The notes beneath the pieces are model-generated. The model did not search any database. It was given only the letters and a program-made list of their open reading frames with translations, and had not been told where the DNA came from. Both the position numbers and the translations under genes were made by a program. From Marsupella aquatica (lineage: Eukaryota; Marchantiophyta), in the NCBI GenBank assembly GCA_973895155.1, contig OZ316896.1, forward strand, positions 23,560,001 to 23,624,000: a stretch of 64,000 nt of DNA. The letters run 5' to 3'. This document shows positions 12,283-24,949 of this stretch, piece after piece; the stretch's first letter is position 1, and every line of letters begins with the position of its first letter.

Positions 12283-12380
12283 TGAATCTTGCAGGCTGAA
12301 CAATAATACAATTCGCTTCCTTAAGTACCCGCCATTGAATCTTGCAAGCTGAACAATAAGACAATTCGCTTCCTTAAGTT
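12275..12380 (-). repeat. 53-bp tandem duplication over the start of the kinase-like gene
   Basis: CCCGCCATTGAATCTTGCA occurs at 12275 and again 53 bases later, with the following sequence repeated as well. It duplicates the ATGGCGGGT start context. The upstream ATG (12333-12335) opens a tiny frame that stops after four codons, ATG-GCG-GGT-ACT-TAA (12321-12335). Confidence 0.85.
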
Positions 12381-12411
12381 CTATGCTATCAAAACAAGCA
12401 TAGACAGCCAC

Positions 12412-15400
12412 AAACGCAAGTCATAACAAAGAAAGCACAAAGTCCAATCACAAGCAGAAACGAAACCTTCGGTTGACACAAATCGTAGCAACAGAGGAAG
12501 CGACAGAGGAAAGAGCACCACAAGGGTGAAAACTACGGTACAAGGCCGTGAAACTCACCATCCACCACACCCTAGATTACCAAAATGCAATCCCAAATCC
12601 CGCAACCGCGGTGTAAGGCCTCCTGATCCGCAGTCGATCAATTAAACATGCCGCGATTCACCACCTTAAAATTCCTGGCCAGTCTGCTCGCAAAATTCTC
12701 CATACTACAGTCTATGCCAAACAGACCAGTTGTATACCAAAGGTTCGTATTCTTATGCAGACGGGCTCCTCGGTCATCACCAAAGGAGTTGGCAAAGATG
12801 CGCGTAACCGAGGTAGATTCAAACATCAAAAGGTAGCAAATAATTTGCTTCCTTAGATGATATCATTTACGGAGTAATTGTATCATATTCGCACTTCTAA
12901 CTCCTGTGGAATACCACTTTTGCAGAAATACAATCAAGCTCTTATTGTACCAGGAAAGATGTGCAGAATTTCAAATTATTTTGGTGTTAGGCCCATCCAA
13001 GCTAGGTGAAAAAGCGCCCTTCTTTAGGTCCAGTTAGAGACTCTTGCAAATCTAGAAAATTCTGAAAAAATTCACTTCACCCATTCACATCCGTCAGATC
13101 TTTCTAATGAATTTCTTATCAATGCTAGAATTTGTGGAATGTGCCATATCACTCGTGAGACAGCTGAAAGCACTTGATAAATGACTATGAAGAAAGGGCC
13201 TTGTTAACATGCTCAGATAACACATAGTCTTTAGCGCAAGATTCAATGTCAAGAAACAAATCTATTTTGCGTCTTCTAAACTTGTCAAGATCCTATCCTG
13301 AATCAATTAAATTTTGCGTCCTCTAAAAGCTATCCTGGATCTTGACTGGTGGATTGACTATAAATTACTAGACAATCCTTACATGATAATAGACAAAAAA
13401 ATTAAACCAATTTTTTTATAAAATGTGCTCTAATGTGGAGGAAAAGGATAATAAAATAGACTCAAGAGCTGTGTGTCTTCATTTGCAGCTTGTTTGTGGA
13501 TTGCAACGATTGCACTTACTGTGATCGACCACCTTGCATGATCTCCATCCGTGGGCTGGACCCCAAGAAGTAGATTTCGGTGGCTACTTGCAGAAGGGAT
13601 TGAAGAGATTGGAGTGCTTGCTCTCTTTGTCCCTCCCCTTGAAATTGTGGGCCTTAAAAAGGTCAGTTGGCTTATGTAGTTTTTCCCCCCTTCGCTATGT
13701 CAATGTGCGCATGTCTGCTATGTCAATGCGCGTTTTTTCCCTCCGCTATGTCAGTCGCCGTTTGCCTATAACCGGACTGCTCATTTGATGTCCACTCATC
13801 TGATGTAATGCTTCCCGTTGCCGCTGCTGAAGGTTTGATGTCCAGATTTCTTGCCAAACAAAAGTCCCCATGTTTGTAGTGTCTATCCCAGTCTCTTGCG
13901 CAGTGCTTGGCGTAGTGCCCATGATTCGATAGGGAACTGATTCATGAACTGTGACTACTTTTCTGCTCTGCGGTGTGAATATGTTGGCATTTGCTGCACT
14001 TGGTGTTGACAGTTTTTTTTTTAACTTCAATTTAAGTATGTGGGAGACAGACGGGAAGCCGGACGGGGAGGCAGAAGTGCACGGGAGACAGACGGGGAGA
14101 CAGGAGGTAGCGAGCTGTTGATTTGCGCCTTACATGACACCGCCCAACATTCACCTGCTACAAGGACTCATCTTGGTGCGCTTTGAGAATCTTCGTGCTG
14201 CAAGGTGAGACTCTTTCCTGGTCGTGAACTTATATATGCCCTCTCATAGTCTCATTTAATATTGAGGAATGACTATATGCTTCCGTGACATGGCTCATCT
14301 GTCCATTTTTTACAGCGTGATTGACGTCAGCTGTGGCTTAGTCCACCTTCTTGTAACAAAGCAGGCGGTGATTGGACCAGACCGTGTAGTTGGAGCTACC
14401 CCTATCCAGCTGAAGGAGCGTCGAGCACTCTAAGGCAAGAGTTTCTCCTACATTGTTACCTGGTTACAAGGTTACTCTAAGGCAAGAGTTTCTCCTGCAT
14501 TGACAACTTTCCCATGTCACCTTCAATCAGTTTTCCTTTGCACCTTGGCTTGATCATTTCAAAAAACCTGTCACATTGAGTATGGAATCTATCGCCTTTC
14601 AGCCTTTTAGTTTTTTTTGGGACTGTCACATAGCGAGTTGGTCGCGCTACCGGAAGTACTACCACTTTTACTATACGTTCATCTCAGTGCCTTTTATGGA
14701 ATGCTTTCTTGTTCTTCTACTCGGCATGGCATCATCCTGATTGCCTGTCGCTGTGACCATCAACAGAAAGCGTAGACTCGCGTTTGGATTCAGAGTCTAA
14801 TCCAGAGTATAAGGCTCTGAGCAAACCCTAATAGGAAGCCTGCCTGATTCTCTAGCCGATCCGACAGAGAGCCGTCCTTGCAGAACCTGTTTGAGTGTGT
14901 TCCAGTGTTCCAGTGTTCAGCTTTCGAGTGGGTTTTGTTATGATTTGATTTGGTGATTGTTTTGGAGTTGTAGTCGTGGTCAAACGCACGTCTATTAAAA
15001 ACAAATTCATGGAGCTCAGGTTGCTGCTGTATATAAAGCGCAGCAGGATCCAGAACTGCCTGCAGTCCCAACAAATCATACATGCTACAATCACAGGATA
15101 GGAGTTCAAGAAGTCTTCACAGTTTTTCATTTTTGTAGAATCTGAGATGTTGCTGGCCCAGGAGATGAGTTTCCCTTAAGAGTCAGGGATGTCAGCAATG
15201 TGGGCCATGTAATACAGTTGAGAATGATGGCAAGTATAATTTGTTAATGGGTCCAATGCCATGTTTGTGAGCTATTGAGTTGGATAGGAGAAAAAAACCA
15301 AAACATTGTCGCAACTACTTCCAGAACAATCATTCATGGTTAGACTAAGCTTGGTTGAACACCCCTTGCTTGCATGGGGCGGACACAATTCGGAATAGGC

Positions 15401-18238
15401 TGTCATGGAGTTGTCGAATGGATCTTCAGTTTTCATGATAAATGTCCCGGGCGTCCGTCCTATGTGTAGATTTCAGAATTAGAACAAAACTACTCTTAAG
15501 AATACTGTACTTAGCGATTCTTCTTTTCATGTGAAGACATTGCCGCAAATGTTTCCTTGAGTTCCTGTCATACCAGTGTTTCCCATGCCATTTTCAGCAA
15601 CTACTAACGGAGTTGGCACCGTAAGTTAAAATTTATAGGTCTCATTACTTCAATCCAAAATTCTATGTAAAAAGACATGAACTAGCCTTTGTGCTTAATT
15701 GCTATGTTCTATCTAACTTGATTTGTTGTTGCTGCTGCCTGAAATTCGTATCTCTTGCTTGAGTCCCAGTTTGCTGGAGTTTTGTTACTCTTTGTGCTTT
15801 GTTGTGCACATTGTTGTCTTTGCTTTGTTTGCTCTGATCAGTCTTAGCCTGCTGCGGACAAGACAGGCAATGAAACCTGTCTGTTCAATTTAAAACTTGA
15901 GAACCAATGCTTTGCTGAAAGTCAATTGTTATTTGTTCTGTGTTGCCCCTACAGATTTTAAAAAGGTCGGGTGAGCGACCACTGCTGGATAGCAAGCGAA
16001 GGGTGTGTGCTGCATTTTGATCTGGACAACCAAGTGTAGAGTTGACTCTTTATGAATGTTGTAGTCTGTTTTGCCTTGAACTGGGCCATGGATGAATTGA
16101 GCTGGTGAGCAGTTTTTTCTTTCCCATCTTCCTGAAGCTTTGTCTGCTTTCTGCCACCTCAGTGGAGGTTCACTTGCACAACACAACAACCAGTGAGTTC
16201 TCTCTTTGCTACAACCTGCAAGGTGAGACTTTCGATCTGCCTGGATGAAAAAACAGGATCCAAATATGATTTATGTACATGTCCATGGAGAACATGGTTT
16301 TATATACATGCTCTTTGTCTTAGGAACTCAGCATCAAATATGTACTATGCACTTTTCATGCTATGTGTATACTGTGACCTGTAGTTGGAACCAATTTAGT
16401 GAGTGGGAACTGATAAGTGTAGGTTGGTTGCTGTGGGCAAGGCAAGTCGACCTCCTGCTCGCCTTGCTCATCAAAGGACGTGAACAGAGGACATCACAAC
16501 TGTAGTATCACACTAGGGACATAAATAAACATTTAAGATCCAAAACTCGGTATTCGTTCCCATGGAAGAACATGTAAAGAATGATTTTTCTATGATTTAG
16601 TACTTTTGAATGACTTAAGTAACAAAAACACAAAGGTGAGCCTTTTACTATGGATGCTCAGCAAGGCATAGATTTGAATGTCTACTTAACATTGTAAATA
16701 AAATTAACAAATGGAAACAATTAACAAAACACAATGAAAATCTTGAGGTATGGTGAGGGAGTTAGGAAACAACCAAGGTGACTCTTCAACATAACTTCAT
16801 TTGAGATGATTTAAGGTATTGAACTTGTAAGAACATTTCTGCAATGGAATACTTTACTGGGATGGTTGTTAGGGTGCCGTCTACACATCTCAACCTTTCC
16901 TTCCGAGGTACTAAGTTAAGATTAACAACCAATCACTTCAGCATCCAATCGGTACTTTGTGTCACAAATATCAAACACCATCATCAACAACTTAAAGTCA
17001 TAAGTAATTGGGTGATAACATTCTTTGCACCTCGTGCACAAGCAATGTTATGTCAAAAACATATGCATCAAGAACTCAAGAATGTATAGCCTTCACCAAT
17101 TAAGGAATCTATCTTCACACATTCAAAAGATTCATCAATCACAAAGTTTTACTTCTCTGGTCTGAAATCTCAATCATTCAAACACAAGGAAGGGGAAGAA
17201 ATCCTTTGTATTAAGTACTCATCAACAACATAGAGTGCTTGTTACAAATGGAGGTAACAAAGTTGCAGACTTGCAACTGAGCGCTCATGAAATTTTTTCA
17301 CACTTGAAATGACATGAGAACTACTACTTATATGTTAGGAGGAACTAAAAGGAAAATAGATAATGAAAGGACATGCCCTTTCTTATCTCAAGGGTCATAG
17401 GTAAAAGTAAAAGTAACAAAAGTATACTACAGGAGTACCCAAGGTTCAGTGGAATGTTCCTGGAATGAAAAGCTAACCAAAAGGTATCTCAAGGGTTAAC
17501 TATTGTAAAAGGGAATTTGTGGTAAAACTAATGAATAGGGGTTTTATCCAAATTTTAATTTCTAAACTAAAATTCATAAAAAGGTGAGACTTTGCTGAAG
17601 TGGTCTCTGATGTATATTCTTCATGCTGGAAAAATATGAGACTTTTCTGAGGTGCCTAAGTGCCTCAATAAAATAGGTAAAAATGTTAAAAATGTTACAG
17701 AAAACGAAAACCGGAAAATTTTCTAAGTGCTGGGCGCATGCGCGCATAAGCTCATAGGCGCATAAGCGCATTAGCACTTTCGCGTCTAAGCAGAAAACAA
17801 CAAAACTAAAATATTTTTAATTTTCAAACCACATGTAGGTTTGAGTTGAGATTTTCAGGGTAGTTTCTACTACGTAAGGACTATCTCCTGGAAAAGTATG
17901 AGACTTTTCTGACTACTTTAACTATTTAACTAAAATTGCATAGATCGGTTAATCTTAATAAAGGTATACAGAGCTCATTCCTACTGAAGAAGTGTTTTGG
18001 AGTTCGATTCTTGAATCTTCTAGTCTCGATTGCTTCTCCAATGATGTCCAGTATTCCTTCTTGGTAGCATGCAAAGAGTAAGGGTGTATATTGTTGATCC
18101 TTGTCCAATATAGCCTTTGATGAAGCATATCATTAGGTAAAGTGTCCAGTTGATCTAAATTGCTACAAAAAGTAACTATACTACACCTTTGACTTAGAAA
18201 AAGTTTAAAATTTAAAATTTTTCTATCATTTCTAACTA
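12412..18238. other. Long spacer without a supported gene
   Basis: Nothing above 100 codons with motifs occurs here. Minor features: three GCTATGTCA words in a row near 13694-13755; a G/A-rich block with repeated GGGAGACAGACGGG (14040-14110); and an about 43-bp direct repeat (CTCTAAGGCAAGAGTTTCTC at about 14430 and 14474). From 16.5 to 18.2 kb the DNA is AT-rich and could be an old transposon remnant. No tRNA or rRNA was recognised. Confidence 0.45.
14429..14510. repeat. Short direct repeat, about 43-bp period
   Basis: The word CTCTAAGGCAAGAGTTTCTC plus CT(A/G)CATTG occurs twice, with GTTACCTGGTTACAAGGTTA between the copies. Confidence 0.8.
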
Positions 18239-18721
18239 GTGTACTATATTACAACAACAAAAGCAACACTTATGGTGAGGACCCGCAACGCTGAACATGT
18301 GCGGCTTGCACGCAAGGCAGAGATGTTGCACCTTGAGTATATCAGAATGGGGATCCTTCCAGCCCAATCTGCATGGTACTTTGAGTACCCTGTTCTTGCC
18401 AGGAACAACTACAGCCGGCCTCTACCTGCTTCAGTACCCTTCCCGACATCCTTGGTATTTGTGTCTCTTGTACATGACCCACCACAAATTAGGTGCCAAG
18501 GGTGTGTGCACAGTTGCCAATATGATTGTCCTGCCTGTAGGGCTTCTAGCCCAGAGTTGGATGACCGTTCTCTTGGATGTTGGTTTTTGCATAGAGCACA
18601 ATGTATCATCTGGAACCACTCGCCATCCTGTAGTGTGCCTGGTGATGTCACTTGTCCTGCCCTCCCAGACCCCACCACTGGTGACATTGGTGTCTATACA
18701 TGTTTGGATCACACGCTCTAA
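18239..18721 (+). CDS. Hypothetical protein, 160 aa, Cys-rich centre, unrecognised
   Basis: The frame is open for 160 codons with an alternative overlapping frame of similar length, so coding status is uncertain. This frame has a Cys/His-containing centre (CQGCVHSCQYDCPAC) that could bind metal, and lies about 650 bp upstream of the PHD-finger ORF. It may belong to the same decayed transposon or captured gene. I do not recognise a family. Confidence 0.25.
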   Translation: MYYITTTKATLMVRTRNAEHVRLARKAEMLHLEYIRMGILPAQSAWYFEYPVLARNNYSRPLPASVPFPTSLVFVSLVHDPPQIRCQGCVHSCQYDCPACRASSPELDDRSLGCWFLHRAQCIIWNHSPSCSVPGDVTCPALPDPTTGDIGVYTCLDHTL

Positions 18722-19368
18722 AGGACCACTTGTCACACCGCATGCACAGACCAGAGACCATTGACTTATAACTTTACACTCTGACTTGAACAGAGAGGAT
18801 ATTTACTTTTGAATTATGAACAATTTTGGGTCCAGGGTTTAGGGTGAACAGTACATAACTTATCCTATTATGGCTGCACTAAGTAGAATATCCTAATTTA
18901 AGAGGCTAGGAAGCTCACTTAAAAGTCTCCTTTCCAAGACTGGAATTAATGGGCCATGTGATAACCTGGAAAAAGTGATTTATGCCTAACTTATTTGTCT
19001 CATTCACTATCATAGCCTATTTAGGATGTATAAATTACAACCCTGATCACACTGCTTGATACCAATCCTGTTCAAAAAATGTCTGTTTTACATGTCACGA
19101 CTATTGTATGTGATTCAAATGCATTAAATCTTGTTGCAGATCTCATTTGGTGAATCATAGCCACAAAATTGAGGTGTAGGTGGAGCTATTGTACTAGGGG
19201 ATCAGTTTTCAGTGTGGGCTCAACAAACCAAAAAGTATGTCTACTCTACATCTGTGTGTGATCATTTCATTGTGCAGTAGCAATTGCCAGTCTAGTCTAT
19301 ATGCTACACTGCTAAATTGTATTGTCTGTGCACTCTGCTAAATTGTACTATCTGTCTCATGCGTAGGC

Positions 19369-20045
19369 ATGGCACGCCCTAAAATCCGAGCCAAGAAGCG
19401 GGGGACAGAGGTGAGCAACACAGGTGTAGTTGGGCCAGATGGTAGTAACTTCTCCGCATGTCAGATTTTCCAGAAGGCAGCTCATTGTTGTGCCATTTGT
19501 GACGATGGTGGGGGCTTAGCCATATGTGAGGGCCCTTGCATGAGGCATTTCCACCTCAACCCGGAGTCTGATCTTGCTGCAGAAAACAACTGTCCAGGGG
19601 TGGGCCTCCCGTCAGCACACCAAGGAGGCTGGATGTGCACTGATTGTTTGGAGAAGCAAGCTAAGTGTGCACAGTGTGGGATGTTGGGGTCTTATGAGGG
19701 CTCTGTTGATGCTCCACCACTTGTTAGGAAATGCCCTGACAGATATTGTGTGAGGTTTTTTTTTCATGTTTGCCCGATCTTGCCACAGCTTGCCCACTTC
19801 ATAAGTGCAAGGCATGTGGTCAGCACGATGAAGATTTATGGGTGGACATAGTCCACTGTGTTAGGTGTCCCACCATGTGGCACTTTCATTGTTTGAAGGA
19901 GCGTCAAGCAGAAGGCTATGCTTGTGACAGACACATCTATCATCACTCTGCACATGGTGTTGATCGATGGATCTTCTATTGTCATCGCCATGCCATAGAT
20001 CTTACTTTGCACACTCCCATGAGAGATCACATTTCTTGGCTTTGA
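19369..20045 (+). pseudogene. EDM2-like PHD/extended-PHD zinc-finger protein, frameshifted and lacking introns
   Basis: Frame 1 (19369-19851) starts with a basic leader and then CAICDDGGGLAICEGPC..HFH, GWMCTDCLEKQAKCAQCGMLGS and KCPDRYC. The next frame (to 20045) continues with ACPLHKCKACG and HCVRCPTMWHFHCL. This order (PHD finger, Cys pairs around QCGMLGS, then CP.HKC..C and RCP..(Y/W)H..CL) is that of the EDM2 family of plant chromatin proteins, which read histone marks and control silencing and polyadenylation at transposon-containing genes. The frames switch in the T-run at about 19757-19765, so either a 1-nt slip disabled the gene or the run is a sequencing error. No methyltransferase-like domain follows, unlike host EDM2. 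The neighbourhood is transposon-like, so capture by a mobile element is likely (inference). Confidence 0.65.
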
Positions 20046-20894
20046 ACCTGAATAATGTACATGCATAGTGCACCTGATGTGGATACCTTGGAGATTGCAG
20101 ACATTCCAATTTTGAGAAGAAGGACCTCTGTAGGAGAGGATGCTTAGGCAACAAGTACCCTAAGTTCATTACTTGTTCCTGGGTACATGCCTTCAAAAAC
20201 TCCCCTTAAGCCTTCTAGGAACTTTTTTAACTCTGCAATCATTTTGATCATGACTTACATGACACTGCTTAAATTAAATCAGGACTTCTCATTATGAGCA
20301 TATAAGTTACAAGGCTATTTAATTTGCGAGAATTCCCTTAAAGTGTACCAGGCAACATTTTGTATTCTCATTGAATGTCTGCCCATTTATAACATCTGTA
20401 TGTGGCATCACAAAACAATTGCACCTGTCACCTTCAATATTGTGAAGGCACATATTCAAACTATGAGGTGCATCCTTGCAGGTGTCTAGTATGTTTGTCC
20501 CAATATTTCTCCTGTTTGGAATCGGAGTAGAGACTCACCAGACGACTGGACTGGCCGGACCAAGTTATAAATGCAGCATTTTAGGGGCCCTCCGATTATC
20601 AGGTGAACACATTATCTTCCGGTCTGCAGTGATTAGGTGGGGTGTGTGTACATGGCCTCTAGGAACAACCCCAATTTAAGGAATACTGAAGTATTAGATT
20701 AATTCCAATTTTATCTAAATATTATTAGTTAATGAATGATCAACCTCTTTAACATTTGGTGGGATAGTCAAAAACTTCAAATGTTTTGTTGCAAGATCTT
20801 TATAACAATGCATCACTAAATGACATCAAGTACCTCTTGATCCATGCACAAATCCTTAATTAAACTGTCATTCATTGTTTCAATTGTCTATTTA

Positions 20895-21465
20895 ATTATT
20901 ATAGGGTTGAATACAAAAAAGATTGACACGCACCAGGGTGCGTGACCTACAATCATAGTAAGTACCACCCTTTAATTAGTTAGTTTCTTTACAACAATTA
21001 ATAGGATTGTTGTATATTACAATGTCTACTCGATATTCATTTGAATGTCAATAATATCATGCCTTAATATCACCAAACTAAGGCCCCACTAACTAATATT
21101 ATATCTTAAATAAACTAACCAACTAACTAACTTGTCTATTGAATTACTATATTAGGGTTGAATACAAAAAAGATTGACACGCACCAGGGTGCGTGACCTA
21201 CAATCATAGTATCACCCTTTAATTAGTTAGTTTCTATTGCTTTGACTCAATCAGGCATGGAACCATATAAAATCAGAAATCATTGAAAGTTGAGTTCACT
21301 TGAAGGTGTAACTATAATTATTATTTATTAATAGGATTGTTGTATATTACAATGTCTACTCGACATTCATTTGAATGTCAATAATATCATGCCTTAATAT
21401 CACCAAACTAAGGCCCCACTAACTACTATTATATCTTAAATAAACTAACCAACTAACTAACTTAG
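20895..21465. repeat. Two tandem copies of a 250-300 bp AT-rich unit with an internal palindrome
   Basis: Both units (about 20895-21140 and 21145-21465) contain GGTTGAATACAAAAAAGATT, the hairpin CACGCACC-AG-GGTGCGTG, TTAATTAGTTAGTTT, the block starting AATAGGATTGTTGTATATTA and the ending AACTAACCAACTAACTAACT. Within each unit AATTAGTTAGTTT and AACTAACTAACTT are inverted to each other, which suggests a MITE-like hairpin. The second unit has about 75 extra bases. Confidence 0.8.
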
Positions 21466-21557
21466 ACAATAAGACTTGTCTAATCTTGAGTTCTCTGGCT
21501 ACTACTATTCTGAGTTGCCTTTTAAACTGTATGCTAAACTACATGCTTCATTATTGT

Positions 21558-24500
21558 CTAGGATTTGTCACTTGCTATGCATGTCAAGAGATAGTCTCTT
21601 GTCTTGGCAGCAACATTCTTTGGAATTCCTACCAGCCCTGTCACTGGTCCTTTGCGTGCTTTGAAACACCACAAGGCAGAGGAAACATCTAGTGTCTCAG
21701 CTTCCTTGTATATTGGAGCTGGATCACGTTCCCATTTCTTATCCCAAGAATCTGCCCACCGCTCTCTTGGCTGCGAGTCTGATTGACCACGTTGCTTCTT
21801 TGCCATAAATGGTCTAAACCACTCAACGCCACATACATGAGTAAGAAAGTTTTGTTCATTCACTGGTCCTTCTACCACATCTGTAACAACTAACCCCATA
21901 TGGACGGGATAAACATCCAGGTCTGAGTCGTCTGGCCGTACCAACACATAACAGCCTTTCACAACATCAACCCTAGGGTTAAAACTCTAAGGAGGTTTAT
22001 CTTTTGCTGGTCCCACGTAATCCACTGTTGCCTCCAACTCACATGCCACATTTCGATATTCTGGTGGAACGTGCTCTCTCCATATTGATAAAGGCCAAAA
22101 CCCGTATTCCAAGTTGTGTGCACCTTCAGGTTCATATTGCACCTGCTCACCCTGTAGAGTATCTACAATGTCATTCCAATAATTGATGAGAGTTGTCCAA
22201 CGTCGCTTTGGTTCTTCCTCTTTTGTTCGCTTTAGAATAAACTCAAAGAATGACACATGCTTCTTCAACCCTGTCAACACTTCAGGAAGCATTTTCAGCT
22301 CCATCATTGGTAGCCTTTTGGGCACCCCAATTGGGATGTGAGGACTTTTGTCATCTTTCCATGACCACATTTCAATACCTTCCTTGGGTAACCATCCCTG
22401 ATCAGTTGACTTCATTTTGTATTGGAAGCATGGCATACTATCATGACGAACATAGAACCTAAACAACCTGGGTTTCAAATGCCCCACCAATGCCTTAGGG
22501 CCCTTTAACATGAATGGAGTTAAGTAGCTTTTGAAATCTAGGACCTCCTGTAGAAAATGTGGGACTGCATTGGGTGTCCTTGCTCTCATGAACAAGGACA
22601 TTAACTCAGACAATGAGTATGTGGGGTTATGCATCATAGACTCTGAAAAATGCCCAAACATACCGTCAACGTCCTCATGAGTATGTCAAACCACCATAAA
22701 ACCAAGATGAACCTCTTCAAACACCTCCCTTGCCGTCAACAATGACAAATAAGCCATCATATATCTGTTCTTGTTGTCTGAGGCACAATTATCCAGTTGT
22801 AACTTCAATACTCGTGGAAGGGGCCTGAACTTTGGTGCCTCAGGTGCTGCATCACAATGTAACAATCTCAGAATGCTTTTAAATAAAACCCTAGTCAGAC
22901 CCTAAACCCCAATGTAGGGTTTAGGGTTTAAACCCTATTAATGAAACCTTGGCTGGGAGGAGCAACAACTACACAAAGTAGAGTGTCAGTGTGTGTGAGC
23001 TTTTATTATTAATAATAAAAGGATTATGAGTTAAGTACCTAGGGTTGAGATGTAGGCAATGTCATCCTCAAATGCTCTAAGGACACTTGCCTCCAAGATA
23101 TCTTTTCTCCCAAAAAGGAGGTCTTTAAAAAGACTTGTGGAGTCTGGCCCCTCCACAAGAGATTTGATCATTGGATTTGGGTTTTCCAACATCCTTAGTA
23201 TTGAATCAATTGACCCAATAGTGACGTTGACATCACCTGGCCACACTCCAACATGATATTGGGCTATGGCCTTGGGACCATGACCATGAGTAACCTAGAT
23301 ACCAGTGACAGTAATTGGGAACTTTTGGGCACCATCCACATGCTTAGGATTGAAGGGCATTCTTTGAGCTGTCTTTGAATGATCCATCTTATCATGAATA
23401 AGGCATAACACTTCCTTTGGACGATGGATGGACTCATATCTCCAAGTATGATAGCACATTCTTTGCTGTGTGTGGTCTTGGTGATGTTCCTCCTCGTCAC
23501 GCCTTAGGCCCTCTAACTCTTCCTTAGCTCCTGTAAGGTTTGCTTTCCGTTGAAGCAACTCACTACAAGTTGTACACTTTGAAAAGTTGTTGCCCTTTTT
23601 GTGATGCGAGAACTCCCTGAAATACATCTGATGTAGATGACTCAAGGTGGGTTGGGAAATTGGAGGAAGACCAGCCTCCTTGTTGACAACATTAACCCTG
23701 TTTCTAATATTCTCCCAAGTAAGATTCGTTGGCAATTTCCTCAAAACCATCCTTGTATTATCTGCCATGGTTCTCAACTTGGCTGGATGATGATCAACTG
23801 CCTCCTCAATAATCTCTTTCATTGACATGAAAGCTTGAGATACTTTCTCGGACATACGCCTTTTTCCAGCATTACCATGGGTACCTATGTTCATTCCAGC
23901 CATCACAGTCTTCTTTAAGGCATAAAATTGAGTCTTTCCTCTTGAATGAATGATTCTCCATGCCTCCAAGCACAATACTTTGCCCTCCACTGCTAGAATC
24001 CTTTCGCCAGTACCCAAGTGTATTGTATTTTTAATAGCCTTGATTTCCTCCTCCTTGCGCTCCGCAAAAGATTTTGACCACCACTTTTGCCTAATTGCCA
24101 TAGCCAAGTTGCGGTCCAAATATTGGCAACAATGTTCACTACAACAGTCCTTCGTGTTTATCAACAACACATCTTGACGTGCCAAAGATGTGTCTCTTCT
24201 AGATGTGTGGGAAGATGGACTCTTTCTTTTCCTACTTTTATGGACGTAGGACCGCTTGCCACTTGTTGGAGATGTGTTCCCTCCCACAACTTGCCTGATG
24301 TTGTGGAAAGACAACAAGTTGCCATCCTTGGCAATGAGTTGGTCCATCGACCAAGCTTTTAAGCAATCTCTATGCTTCAGATGATCTATGGTAGCTCCCT
24401 CGACAAAATCGTTGATCAGAATTCCCACATGTGTATTCCCAAGGGTGACATCCCCAAGCTTCACTATAGGATCTAGGACATGTATAGTTGCCACTGCAAA

Positions 24501-24668
24501 AATCAACTTGTTCTCATCCACCACCTTTACAGGCATGCCCATCCACAATGCCTTTGGTAAAACTACTTCCACACCAGACCGACTCTCATTATGGTTGTTC
24601 CCATCAGAATTTTGCTTGACTGGATCTTGATCATCACCAACATTGCCAAACACATCCTCCGATTCCAT
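21558..24668 (-). pseudogene. DUF7869-type transposase-like gene, broken
   Basis: Reading 24668 to 21558 on the minus strand: 23295-24668 (457 codons) gives a basic N-terminal half, then a Cys/His-rich DNA-binding-like stretch and the signature HHKKGNNFSKCTTCSELL followed by HDKMDHSKTA. Frames at 23031-23246 and 22700-22860 carry LQLDNCASDNKNRYMM and then HTHEDVDG, which together form the DDE-like core of DUF7869 proteins. The 21987-22661 and 21558-21962 frames give the C-terminal part. A stop (TGA) stands where this family has Gly in (V)GHTHED, about 22688. A likely intron lies at about 22870-23030. Such genes are widespread in algae, bryophytes and animals and look like cut-and-paste transposases; activity has not been shown to my knowledge. 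This copy should be dead. Confidence 0.65.
22885..22950. repeat. Telomere-like CCCTAAA/TTTAGGG cluster in the presumed transposase intron
   Basis: Contains ACCCTAGTCAGACCCTAAACCCC and then GTAGGGTTTAGGGTTTAAACCC, giving short inverted telo-box words. It is too short to be a telomere scar of any size. Confidence 0.6.
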
Positions 24669-24949
24669 GGGAGCTCAAAAAAGCTGATTCCTTTCCCATA
24701 CAAGGTAACCCCCAATCATGTCCTTCAAAAGTTCGCCATCTTCGCATAGAATAGTCTCGTCAAAAACTTCCTCCAATAGAAGAAGAACTCTGTCCGGCCC
24801 AAGAGGAACATTGTGACAAACCCTGGAAGGATCAAGACTTATCATGCGACCTTTTCCAACCTATTTCTCACGTATGCCTATAATAACTTGTCCGCCTTCC
24901 CTGATCCAGACTGTCGATGTCACCATAATAATTATGATCCTGCACATCA

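Noticed and set aside
17700-17790. GCGCATGCGCGCATAAGC-rich patch as a regulatory or structural element
   Set aside because: Short, irregular and without partner sequence; looks like low-complexity DNA.
18297-18764. 155-codon frame overlapping the 160-codon frame
   Set aside because: Two long overlapping frames without motifs; at most one can be real, and the Cys-rich one was preferred at low confidence.
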